DNA of 56,479 nucleotides from SYAN01 sp964406345. Lineage in GTDB: Bacteria; Actinomycetota; Actinomycetes; Nanopelagicales; Nanopelagicaceae. The position numbers were made by a program, and so were the translations under genes. Below, piece by piece: positions 44,691 to 52,931 of the stretch. The notes beneath the pieces were generated by a model, which did not search any database, was not told where the DNA came from, and saw only the letters and a program-made list of their open reading frames with translations. Location of the stretch: assembly GCA_964406345.1 (NCBI GenBank), contig CAYORK010000005.1, positions 1-56,479 of the forward strand, given 5' to 3'. How positions within the stretch are numbered: position 1 is the first letter of the stretch; every line of letters starts with the position of its first letter.

Positions 44691-45583
44691 ACCAGCTCAT
44701 CCGTTCCGGCTCTTCGGATGTAGATGACCACCAAGACCAAGATCGTGGCCATCAATATGAAGGAGAGTGAGGCAGCGGTTGGATAGTCAACCACTCGGAA
44801 GAAGCGTGAGTTGATGACGTTGCCGATCATGTAATTGTCGGGGCTTCCCAAGAGCTGCGCGTTGATGTAATCACCGGAAGCAGGGATGAAGGTCAGCAAC
44901 GTCCCTGCCACTACCCCTGGCATCGAGAGTGGGAGGGTCACTTTCCGGAATGTCGTCGCACCATTGGCATAGAGATCGCCTGATGCCTCCAGGAGGCGGT
45001 AATCGATCCGATCGAGCGAGGCATAGATCGGCAATGTCATGAAGGGTAGGAAGTTGTAGGTAAGCCCCATGATCACCGAGAAAGCTGTCGCAGTGATGGT
45101 CGCATCAGGCGGCAGGATGCCGAGGAATTGAAGTGTGGATACAACCGGACCTTCAGCGCCAAGGATCTGTTTCCATGCGAGCGTCCTCAAGAGGAATGAG
45201 GTGAAGAAGGGAGCCACGACCATGAGGAGCATGAGGTTTCGCCATGCTCCTGCGCGAAAAGCCATCGCATAGGCAAGTGGATAGGCGATTGCCAGCGCAA
45301 AGAGAGTCGCGAGGAGGGCGTAGATGAAGGAGCGATAGAACTGTTCTTGATTGTCGACGAAAGCATCGATGAAATTCATGAATCGGAAGGTCTGTACGAA
45401 CTCACCTGTCTCGAATGTCGGAGCCGGGGTCTTCGTCGATGTCTCAGCGAGATTGATCAGTGGATAGACGAAGAAGATGATCAACCAAAGAAGTCCTGGT
45501 GCCAAGAGAAGATAGGCAGTCTTCTTGCCGCGCTTCTTGGGTGCATGCGACTGTTCTGTGGAACCTACATGCGCGATCGCCAT
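44687..45583 (-). CDS. spermidine/putrescine ABC transporter permease, PotB type (system 2)
   Basis: 298 residues from ATG 45583; the longer frame to 45646 runs into the potA gene and was rejected. About six transmembrane helices, with LLLAPGLLWLIIFFVYPL as the first and LLEASGDLYANGATTFRKVTL as the ATPase-coupling loop. It lies 8 nt after potA and overlaps potC by 4 nt. Confidence 0.89.
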   Translation of the reverse strand: MAIAHVGSTEQSHAPKKRGKKTAYLLLAPGLLWLIIFFVYPLINLAETSTKTPAPTFETGEFVQTFRFMNFIDAFVDNQEQFYRSFIYALLATLFALAIAYPLAYAMAFRAGAWRNLMLLMVVAPFFTSFLLRTLAWKQILGAEGPVVSTLQFLGILPPDATITATAFSVIMGLTYNFLPFMTLPIYASLDRIDYRLLEASGDLYANGATTFRKVTLPLSMPGVVAGTLLTFIPASGDYINAQLLGSPDNYMIGNVINSRFFRVVDYPTAASLSFILMATILVLVVIYIRRAGTDELV

Positions 45584-45591
45584 GCCTCTAC

Positions 45592-46701
45592 CTACTTGGA
45601 GGAGCCGTCGGCGGCATCGAGAGCGAAGGTGAACTTCGGCTCCCATGTCAGTGTCACGGGATCACCTTTGACGAGATCTGGGGCGCCACCATCATTCTGT
45701 TCGAAGACGACCAATTCCTGTTTCCATGGCATCTCGACGAGGTATTGCGTACTCACTCCGGTGAAGGAGATGTCGGTGATCTTCCCGCCGGTCAAGACGT
45801 TGCCGGAGACGTTGTCGCCGGGATCATGGAGGTTGAACTTCTCCGGACGAATTCCCACCTTGAGCGACTTACCCGTTGAATTGTTGCGCGACTTCGGGAA
45901 AGTGATCCTGGTGCCATGGATATTGGCCACCACATTGGCGCCATCGCTCGACTCCACCTCACCATCGATGAAGTTCGACTGTCCGAGGAAGTTGGCTACG
46001 AAGACGGTCTTGGGATTCTCGTAGAGATCGGCGGGAGAGCCCATCTGTTCGATCCGTCCTCTGTTCATCACCGCCACGGTGTCAGCCATCGTCATTGCTT
46101 CTTCTTGGTCGTGGGTGACATGGACGAACGTGATCCCGACTTCGGTCTGGATCCACTTCAATTCGATCTGCATCTGGCGTCGCAATTTGAGATCGAGCGC
46201 ACCAAGAGGCTCATCAAGCAGAAGGAGCGCAGGGCGATTGACGACAGCACGGGCAAGTGCGATGCGCTGTTGTTGGCCGCCTGAGAGTTGACCTGGTTTT
46301 CTACCTTTGAGGTGACTGAGTTCGACGAGGTCGAGGACCTTCATCACCGCCTCATCCACATCCTTGATTCCGCGCCGACGAAGACCGAAGGCGACGTTCT
46401 CGAAGATGGTCAGATGAGGAAAGAGCGCGTAATTCTGGAAGACGGTATTGACGGGACGCTCGTAAGGTTTGGTGTAGGTGATGTCGAGATCACCTACTGA
46501 GATCTTTCCGGAGGTCGGCTCCTCGAGCCCCGCGATCATCCGAAGTGTGGTGGTCTTGCCACAACCGGAAGGCCCAAGGAGTGCGAAGAAGGATCCCTTC
46601 GGGATAGTCAATGAGAGATCATCCACTGCGACGAAATCACCGAATGACTTGGTCACATGAGAAAGTACAAGGTCGCCATGTACCTTCTTGATCTCACTCA
46701 C
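45592..46701 (-). CDS. potA: spermidine/putrescine ABC transporter ATPase, PotA type (system 2)
   Basis: 369 residues. Walker A GPSGCGKTT, signature LSGGQQQRIALARAV, Walker B LLLDEPLGALD and VTHDQEEAM are intact, followed by a TOBE domain (about 280-360). It energises permeases 43899-45583. It starts 34 nt after the binding-protein gene. The order D-A-B-C is the reverse of system 1's A-D-B-C placement, another sign of separate origin. Confidence 0.9.
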   Translation of the reverse strand: MSEIKKVHGDLVLSHVTKSFGDFVAVDDLSLTIPKGSFFALLGPSGCGKTTTLRMIAGLEEPTSGKISVGDLDITYTKPYERPVNTVFQNYALFPHLTIFENVAFGLRRRGIKDVDEAVMKVLDLVELSHLKGRKPGQLSGGQQQRIALARAVVNRPALLLLDEPLGALDLKLRRQMQIELKWIQTEVGITFVHVTHDQEEAMTMADTVAVMNRGRIEQMGSPADLYENPKTVFVANFLGQSNFIDGEVESSDGANVVANIHGTRITFPKSRNNSTGKSLKVGIRPEKFNLHDPGDNVSGNVLTGGKITDISFTGVSTQYLVEMPWKQELVVFEQNDGGAPDLVKGDPVTLTWEPKFTFALDAADGSSK

Positions 46702-46735
46702 TGCGAATTATCACTCTCCGATATCGACGCGGAAC

Positions 46736-47944
46736 TTAGGCGCCGATGGCCTCTTGGAAAGCGGCCGAGAAGTTGAACTCCTCTTCCGCCTCAAGGCCGC
46801 GGAAGACCTGGACCTTCGAAAGAGTCGTCGCGTCAGGGAAGATGAATGGGCTCTCGGCGAGTGAAGGATCGATCTTCTCCATCTCCGCCTGTGCTCCCTT
46901 GACTGGGCAGATGTAGTTCACCCAAGCTGCGACCTCAGCGGCGATCGCTGGATCGTAATAGTGATTCATCAGAGCCTCGGAGTTGGCCTTATTTGCCGAC
47001 GTGGATGCGATCAACATGTTGTCGCTCCAGAGAGTGCCACCCGACTCTGGGATGGCGAACCCGTAGTTCTGGCCGGAGAGATTCTCGGAGAACATATCTC
47101 CACTCCAGCCGATAGCGGCGACAGCATCACCATTAGCCATATCTTCGAGGTAATCGTTGCCCTTGACCTGACGGATGAAGCCGTCGGCGATCATCTTCTT
47201 GAAGTAATCGATCGCATTCATGAACTGGTCCTCAGTGAATGGCTGCGAGATATCGACACCTTGGTACTGAAGGATGATGCCCATTGTGTCGCGCATCTCA
47301 GAGAGGACGACGATTCGACCCTTGTTTGCTGGGCTGAAGAGTTGTTCGATTGTGGTCACATCCTGCTTGATCACATTCTTATTCCAGCAGAAACCCGCGA
47401 AGCCTGACTGCCACGTGAGCGAGTAATTGCGACCTGGATCGAATGAGACATTGGCAAGGGTGTCGAGGATGTTGCCCTTGTTCGGGATGTTCGCGGCATC
47501 GAGTTCACGCGCGTATCCAAGACGGATCCAGCGAGCGGCCATCCAGTCTGTCGGTGTGACGATGTCGTAACCGATGTCGTTACCTGCCTTGAGATTCTCC
47601 TGCACCTTGCCGTAGAACTCATCGTTATCGTTGTAGTCGACGAGATAGTCGACCTCGATGCCGGTAGCAGCAATGAACTTATCTAGTGATGGGTAGGTGC
47701 GCTTACCGTCGACCTTCTTCTGATCGAGATACGCCGTCCAGTTAGCCCAACGGACAGTGCCACCTACATCCTCAGGGAAAGTCGTCGATGCGCCTTCTTC
47801 ACTATCTGAACCGCATGAAGCGAGAAGTGCGACACCTGCAACACCACCGGTTGCAGCAAGGAAACCGCGACGTGACATCTGCGCACGAATGAGTGAACGC
47901 GTTGTCGGGTCAGATGGAAGGGAGCGATTTACATTCTCAGTCAT
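46736..47944 (-). CDS. spermidine/putrescine-binding protein, PotD type, with Tat signal (system 2)
   Basis: 402 residues. The N-terminus has a twin-arginine motif SRRGFLA (24-30), a hydrophobic stretch and a lipobox LASC with Cys44, so it should be exported folded by Tat and lipidated. The mature domain is of the PotD/PotF group (VRWANWTAYLDQKK, then DYNDNDEFYGK). Its partner in system 1 uses a Sec signal. The 5' region has a small hairpin (47977-47990) and a purine-rich GAGAGAG about 10 nt before the ATG. Confidence 0.89.
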   Translation of the reverse strand: MTENVNRSLPSDPTTRSLIRAQMSRRGFLAATGGVAGVALLASCGSDSEEGASTTFPEDVGGTVRWANWTAYLDQKKVDGKRTYPSLDKFIAATGIEVDYLVDYNDNDEFYGKVQENLKAGNDIGYDIVTPTDWMAARWIRLGYARELDAANIPNKGNILDTLANVSFDPGRNYSLTWQSGFAGFCWNKNVIKQDVTTIEQLFSPANKGRIVVLSEMRDTMGIILQYQGVDISQPFTEDQFMNAIDYFKKMIADGFIRQVKGNDYLEDMANGDAVAAIGWSGDMFSENLSGQNYGFAIPESGGTLWSDNMLIASTSANKANSEALMNHYYDPAIAAEVAAWVNYICPVKGAQAEMEKIDPSLAESPFIFPDATTLSKVQVFRGLEAEEEFNFSAAFQEAIGA

Positions 47945-48008
47945 GTGTCGATGACTCTCTCTTCGGGGTCCTGAGGGACCAAGTGGGTTAGGCAGACGCG
48001 GACACTTT

Positions 48009-48045
48009 AGCGGGTGAGACCTAGAGAATTAAGGTTTCACCCGCT
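48009..48045 (-). terminator. 13-bp hairpin between the aldehyde dehydrogenase and system 2
   Basis: Arms 48009-48021 and 48033-48045 pair over 13 bp with one wobble pair and an 11-nt loop. It lies 15 nt beyond the dehydrogenase stop. There is no U-run on the minus strand, so it may be an attenuator or Rho-independent-like barrier; it suggests that the dehydrogenase and the transporters are at least partly separate units. Confidence 0.6.
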
Positions 48046-48059
48046 GTGAATCTTGCAAT

Positions 48060-49487
48060 CTAGGCGTTGAGGTTGGTCATCACGTGCTTGATGCGGGTGT
48101 ACTCCTCGAAGCCATAGCCAGAGAGATCCTTGCCATAACCGGAGTGCTTGAAACCGCCATGTGGCATCTCAGCGACCATCGGGATGTGGGTATTGATCCA
48201 GACCACACCGAAGTCGAAGGCCTTCGACATCCTCATCGCACGACCGTGGTCCTTGGTCCAGACGCTCGAGGCGAGACCGTACTCGACACCATTGGCCATC
48301 CGCACTGCCTCTGCCTCATCCTGGAACTTCTGGATAGTGATGACGGGAGCAAAGATCTCAGTCTGGATCATCTCGTCACTCTGCTTGAGGTCGGCGACGA
48401 CAGTCGGCGTCCAGAAGTAGCCCGGGCGATCCACCTTCTTGCCACCGGCAGTGACACGGGCATGTGCTGGGGTTCGATCGAGGAATCCTTGGACCCTTGC
48501 GAGCTGGTTGGCGTTATTGACCGGACCTACGAGTACATCCTCAGTCGGCATACCTACCTTGATGTTGTTCTTGGCCTGCTCGGTAAGGAGTGTGACCACA
48601 TCCTCATAGGCACTTGCCTCGACGATGACACGTGTCGCGGCGGTGCAGTCCTGACCTGCGTTGAAGTAGCCAGCAACGGCGATCCACTCACAAGCAGCTT
48701 CGATATCTGCATCATCGAAGATGACAACAGGTGCCTTGCCACCGAGTTCGAGGTGGACTCGCTTGAGATCTTTCGATGCTTGGTTCGCGACCTCCATGCC
48801 CGCTCGAACGGATCCGGTGATCGAGACGAATTGTGGTGTCTCATGATCGACGAGGAGTCGACCGGTCTCGCGACCTCCGACCACGACATTCATGACGCCT
48901 TCAGGAAGGAACTCCTGCATCAACTCTGCCATCCAAACTGTGGAGACCGGAGTGGTATCGCTTGGCTTGAGGACGACTGTGTTTCCTGCTGCGATCGCAG
49001 GGGCCCACTTCCAAACGGCCATCATCATCGGGTAATTCCACGGTGTTACCTGGGCGCAGACACCGATCGGCTCTCGGCGAATGAATGAGGTGTGGCCCTT
49101 GAAGTACTCGGCTGCGGATCGACCCTCAAGATGGCGCGCTGCGCCGGCGAAGAATCGGATCTGATCGAGCATCGGACCCATCTCTTCGGCTCGGGTCACG
49201 GCGATCGGCTTGCCGGTGTTCTCCGACTCGATCGCGATCAACTCTTCACTTCGCTCCTCGATGGCATCTGCGATCTTGTTGATCGCCTTCTGTCGCTCAC
49301 CTGGAGTCGAGTCTCTCCATCCTTCGAATGCACTAGCAGCAGCCTTCATTGCTGCATCGACATCAGCAGCGTTCGATTGAGGTGCGGTTGCGAAGACCTC
49401 TCCGGTTGAGGGATTGATCAGGTCATATGTCTCGGATGAGGACGATGCGACGGACTTGCCGCCGATGAAGTTATTGAGAGTTTTCAT
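48060..49487 (-). CDS. gamma-aminobutyraldehyde dehydrogenase-type aldehyde dehydrogenase
   Basis: 475 residues of the NAD(P)-dependent ALDH family. Catalytic Cys281 is in AGQDCTAATR, the glutamate base in LELGGKAP, and PWNYPMMMAVWK is the cofactor-pocket motif. FIRREPIGV and the overall pattern match YdcW/PatD enzymes that oxidise 4-aminobutanal to GABA. In this context it links polyamine uptake to gabT; oxidation of guanidinobutanal is a reasonable alternative. Start supported by a leaderless promoter. Confidence 0.88.
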   Translation of the reverse strand: MKTLNNFIGGKSVASSSSETYDLINPSTGEVFATAPQSNAADVDAAMKAAASAFEGWRDSTPGERQKAINKIADAIEERSEELIAIESENTGKPIAVTRAEEMGPMLDQIRFFAGAARHLEGRSAAEYFKGHTSFIRREPIGVCAQVTPWNYPMMMAVWKWAPAIAAGNTVVLKPSDTTPVSTVWMAELMQEFLPEGVMNVVVGGRETGRLLVDHETPQFVSITGSVRAGMEVANQASKDLKRVHLELGGKAPVVIFDDADIEAACEWIAVAGYFNAGQDCTAATRVIVEASAYEDVVTLLTEQAKNNIKVGMPTEDVLVGPVNNANQLARVQGFLDRTPAHARVTAGGKKVDRPGYFWTPTVVADLKQSDEMIQTEIFAPVITIQKFQDEAEAVRMANGVEYGLASSVWTKDHGRAMRMSKAFDFGVVWINTHIPMVAEMPHGGFKHSGYGKDLSGYGFEEYTRIKHVMTNLNA

Positions 49488-49503
49488 GCGGCGAGATTAC
49501 TCT
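49474..49503 (+). promoter_or_regulatory. leaderless promoter of the PNPOx-like gene
   Basis: -35 TTGAGA (49474-49479; five of six matches), 18-bp spacer, -10 TACTCT (49498-49503), then 7 nt to ATG 49511. The -35 is inside the divergent dehydrogenase coding sequence and the -10 overlaps its -10 by two bases. Confidence 0.5.
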
Positions 49504-49521
49504 CTTCCCTATGGCAGGCAA
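49494..49521 (-). promoter_or_regulatory. leaderless promoter of the aldehyde dehydrogenase gene
   Basis: -35 TTGCCT (49516-49521), 16-bp spacer, -10 TAATCT (49494-49499), then 6 nt to ATG 49487. The -35 lies within the first codons of the divergent PNPOx-like gene. Confidence 0.55.
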
Positions 49522-50161
49522 CCCCGAGGAGAAGCGCGCTACCCCGGTGAAGCGACTTCCCCATAAGGAGAGCCATAACCGCGACGATCTCGTCGAGATC
49601 CTCGACCGAACCCGTGTCGCCCATGTTGCAATCGATGACGGGGGCCCGATCATCCTTCCCGTCGCAGTCGCGCCGTGGCGCGATCACAGCGAGGTGCTTC
49701 TCCATGGGTCTGCCGCATCCCGACTCTTTCGAAGGCTCTCCGAAGGTGCATCGGCATGTATCTCACTCACCATCCTGGAGGGACTCGTCCTTGCAAGGAG
49801 TGCCTTCGAATCATCGATGAACTACAAGTCGCTCCTCGCCTTTGGGGTTGGGCGCGCCTTGGCGGGAGACGAGAAGGAAGAGGCTCTACTTGCTTTGACT
49901 GAGCATCTCTTCCCCGAAAGAAGCAAGGAGTTGCGCGCATCGACAGAGAAGGAATTGAAGGCAACCACGATCATCGCCTTTCCTCTCGATGACTACGCGA
50001 TGAAGATCTCCGATAAGGAGCCCGAGGATCCTGATAGTGACCTCAAAGAGCGAGTCTGGGCTGGCGTCATTCCAGTGACACAAGTACTCGGAGAACCGAT
50101 CCCGGCATCGAACCTTGATCCATCGATTCCACTTCCGGGCTATCTAGACCGCTGGAGTTAG
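49511..50161 (+). CDS. pyridoxamine 5'-phosphate oxidase-like flavin-binding protein
   Basis: 216 residues of the split-barrel PNPOx-like superfamily (NimA/DUF group): VAHVAIDDGGPIILPVAVAPW and the LLHGSAASRLFRRL segment are typical FMN- or F420-binding strands, and a C-terminal PVT-VLGEPIPA stretch is common in this group. Substrate unknown. It starts 23 bp from the divergent dehydrogenase and its stop overlaps that of rlmN by 3 nt. Position suggests, but does not prove, a role in amine breakdown. Confidence 0.75.
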   Translation: MAGNPEEKRATPVKRLPHKESHNRDDLVEILDRTRVAHVAIDDGGPIILPVAVAPWRDHSEVLLHGSAASRLFRRLSEGASACISLTILEGLVLARSAFESSMNYKSLLAFGVGRALAGDEKEEALLALTEHLFPERSKELRASTEKELKATTIIAFPLDDYAMKISDKEPEDPDSDLKERVWAGVIPVTQVLGEPIPASNLDPSIPLPGYLDRWS

Positions 50162-51440
50162 ATCTCCGACTTCTCCTCCGCCGACAGTTCACTCGCTGCT
50201 AATTGACCACATGCGCCATCGATCTCTCGCCCACGCGTGTCCCTTACAGTGACTGGAACGCCGTAGTTCTCCAACGTCTTGACGAATGCACGCTCATCTT
50301 CGGGCCTCGATGCCGTCCACTTCGATCCTGGTGTCGGATTGAGAGGAATCAGATTGACGTGGGCATGTCGATTCTTGAGGAGTTTTCCGAGAAGATCTGC
50401 ACGCCACGCTTGATCATTGATATCGCGAATCAGGGCATATTCGATCGAATACCTACGCCCCGTGGTCTCTGCATATCTATCTGCCGCTGCAAGCACTTCG
50501 CCTACCTTCCAGCGGGAATTGATCGGAACCAAAGTGTCTCGCAACTCATCGTCAGGGGTGTGAAGAGATACCGCAAGACGGACCTGAAGACCTTCCTCAC
50601 GCAACTTCTCGATTCCGTTGACCAAGCCGACTGTTGAGATGGTGATCGAACGCGCACCTATACCGAGGCCATCCGGTTGTGGTGTAACCAAGTTCCTCAC
50701 CGACCTCATCACCGCGTTGTAGTTTGCAAGCGGCTCTCCCATTCCCATGAAGACGACATTAGAAAGACGCGTCGGCCCTCCTGGCAACTCTCCCTCTGCA
50801 CATGCCCGCGCGGCAGCGACCAACTGCGCGGTGATCTCGCCAGCGGTGAGATTTCGAGTAAGACCTGCCTGACCGGTGGCGCAGAATGGACAGTTCATCC
50901 CGCATCCTGCTTGTGAAGAGATGCAGACCGTAGTTCGCTCGGGATATCGCATCAAGACGCTCTCAACCAAGACTCCGTCATGAAGTCGCCACAAGTCCTT
51001 CCGCGTCAGACCATCATCACAAGTGATGGAACGAACGAGCGTGATCAGAGTAGGAAGGAATTCCTGGCGGACGGTCTCACGCAGATCCTTGGGGAAGTCA
51101 CTCCANNNNNNNNNNNNNNNNNNNNNNNNNNNNNNNNNNNNNNNNNNNNNNNNNNNNNNNNNNNNNNNNNNNNNNNNNNNNNNNNNNNNNNNNNNNNNNN
51201 NNNNNTAGGAAGGAATTCCTGGCGGACGGTCTCACGCAGATCCTTGGGGAAGTCACTCCAGGTAGAAGGGTCATCGTTGTAGTGCGTGAAGTAGTGAGTG
51301 GAGATCTGATTGACGCGAAAGGTTGGAATACCGAGTTCTTTCGCTCGCTCCTTGCGCTCTTCGATCGTCATATCCGCAAGGTGACGCGAAGTCTTTGCCT
51401 TCGGCTTCGGTGCGTCGAAGACGAGTTTGATCTCGCTCAC
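50158..51440 (-). CDS. rlmN: 23S rRNA (adenine2503-C2)/tRNA methyltransferase RlmN, interrupted only by an assembly gap
   Basis: Removing the 155-bp duplicated gap leaves 376 in-frame codons (375 residues), so the gene is intact. RlmN is a radical SAM enzyme that methylates A2503 of 23S rRNA and A37 of some tRNAs. The cluster motif is GCGMNCPFCATGQ; the C-terminal cysteine DGACGQL supplies the second conserved Cys. The GTG at 51440 overlaps the cdsA stop as GTGA; an ATG at 51473 would overlap cdsA by 37 nt. cdsA-rlmN order is conserved in actinobacteria. Confidence 0.94.
51051..51260. other. 100-N gap with 55-bp identical flanks inside rlmN
   Basis: 51051-51105 and 51206-51260 are identical over 55 bp and enclose exactly 100 N (51106-51205). 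Merging restores the rlmN frame. Confidence 0.95.
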
Positions 51441-52282
51441 GAGATGGTCTTCGTCAGTTCGAGGAATATCCACAGGGCGGGAGCGGCAAGGGTCGCCGAA
51501 TCGATACGGTCGAACATCCCGCCATGTCCCGGCAGGAAGGAACTCATATCCTTGATACCGAAATCCCGTTTCAAGGCGCTCTCAATCAGGTCACCGAAAG
51601 TGGCAGAAAAGACACCGACAAGCCCTGCAGCAATTCCGAGCCACCAAGGTTTCTCCAAGAGCTCTTCGAATGCATATGCACTCACGCCAAGAGTCGCAAT
51701 GAGGCCACCCGCAAAACCTTCCCACGACTTCTTCGGTGAGAGTTTCGGCGCCATTCGATGCTTACCGATCAAGACGCCGGTGAGATAGGCGAAGGTGTCG
51801 TTGAAGGCCACGATGATCACCAACATGGAGACCAGAGCGAAACCATCGCTGTCGGCTGCGAGGAGGATGATGAAGGAAGGCAAAGCACCGAGATAAAGAA
51901 GTGTGAATGCGGTCTCGGCCGCGCGCTTGGCAAAGCCCTCTGGTCCTTGGCTCAGAACCAAGATGAGATTGAAGATGAGAGCGAGCGTCGAAGCGATCAC
52001 CACGCCGTGAGTGCCCTCGAACCACGCTGTGAGCATGATGGCGGCATTGGAGGCCACGATCGACCAGTGATGTAACGCAACTCCAGTGCGTGAATAAGCC
52101 GAGATCAACTCGTGGGTCGCAATCGCGAAAGCGACGATCACGACAAGCGAGAAGAGGAAGGGAGCAAAGGCAAGTGTCGAGAAGATGATCGCAAGCAAGA
52201 TGAGCGCGATCAGGATCGAGGAGACCAACTTCCTACCGGCACGCTTGTTGATCGCCTCGTTGATCGCGTGCAAGTCGGACAT
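51437..52282 (-). CDS. cdsA: phosphatidate cytidylyltransferase (CDP-diglyceride synthase)
   Basis: 281 residues with about eight transmembrane helices. It makes CDP-diacylglycerol, the precursor used by PgsA (9574-10152). The C-terminal signature is complete: SATFGDLIESALKRDFGIKD followed by LPGHGGMFDRID. It follows frr by 22 nt and overlaps rlmN by 4 nt. Confidence 0.94.
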   Translation of the reverse strand: MSDLHAINEAINKRAGRKLVSSILIALILLAIIFSTLAFAPFLFSLVVIVAFAIATHELISAYSRTGVALHHWSIVASNAAIMLTAWFEGTHGVVIASTLALIFNLILVLSQGPEGFAKRAAETAFTLLYLGALPSFIILLAADSDGFALVSMLVIIVAFNDTFAYLTGVLIGKHRMAPKLSPKKSWEGFAGGLIATLGVSAYAFEELLEKPWWLGIAAGLVGVFSATFGDLIESALKRDFGIKDMSSFLPGHGGMFDRIDSATLAAPALWIFLELTKTIS

Positions 52283-52304
52283 GGGTTGGCTTCTCGAGTC
52301 GTCT

Positions 52305-52868
52305 TTAGACTTCGAGAAGTTCCGCTTCTTTATGCTTCAAGATCTCGTCGATCTTGGCGACATGATCAGAGGTCGCCTTCTCCATATCCTTCTCGGCTCG
52401 AGCGAGGTCATCTTTACCAATCAGCCCGTCCTTCTCCATCTTCTCCATCGCCTCTTTCGCGTTACGGCGAATGTTGCGAAGTGAGACCTTGGAATCCTCT
52501 GCCTTCCCGCGAGCGACCTTGATGTACTCCTTACGTCGCTCCTCGGTCAATTGTGGGAAGTTGACGCGGATGACGCCACCATCATTGCCGGGGTTGACGC
52601 CGAGATCCGAGTCTCGGATCGCCTTCTCGATATTGGCCATCGCACCCTTATCGAAGGGGCTCACGAGAGCGGTTCTCGCCTCAGGTACTTGCACCGTAGC
52701 GAGTTGTGAAAGCGGTGTGAGAGTGCCGTAGTAGTCGACCATGATCTTTGCGAACATCGCAGGATGTGCTCGTCCGGTGCGGATCGCTGCGAAGTCTTCC
52801 TTCGCAACCTCAACGGCCTTGCCCATCTTGGTCGTCATATCCGAAAGGACTGACTGTAACTCTGACAT
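52305..52868 (-). CDS. frr: ribosome recycling factor
   Basis: 187 residues, normal length. With EF-G it splits post-termination ribosomes. RTGRAHPAMF, YYGTLTPLSQLA and the conserved IRVNFPQLTEERRKEY stretch mark the three-helix bundle and hinge. A GAGGAAGAG purine run precedes the ATG. It lies in the pyrH-frr-cdsA order. Confidence 0.96.
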   Translation of the reverse strand: MSELQSVLSDMTTKMGKAVEVAKEDFAAIRTGRAHPAMFAKIMVDYYGTLTPLSQLATVQVPEARTALVSPFDKGAMANIEKAIRDSDLGVNPGNDGGVIRVNFPQLTEERRKEYIKVARGKAEDSKVSLRNIRRNAKEAMEKMEKDGLIGKDDLARAEKDMEKATSDHVAKIDEILKHKEAELLEV

Positions 52869-52931
52869 CTCTTCCTCTTCTCTGAAGTTCTCGATCCCTT
52901 ATGGCCCTTATGGGTTGAACTCAAATCTTCT

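Noticed and set aside
50158..51473. Separate short genes at 50158-50994 and 51045-51473
   Set aside because: They are the two ends of one rlmN gene separated by the assembly duplication; the joined frame is continuous.
52890..52915. 9-bp direct repeat CCCTTATGG between pyrH and frr as a regulatory repeat
   Set aside because: Only two copies, no known match and no clear placement relative to a promoter.
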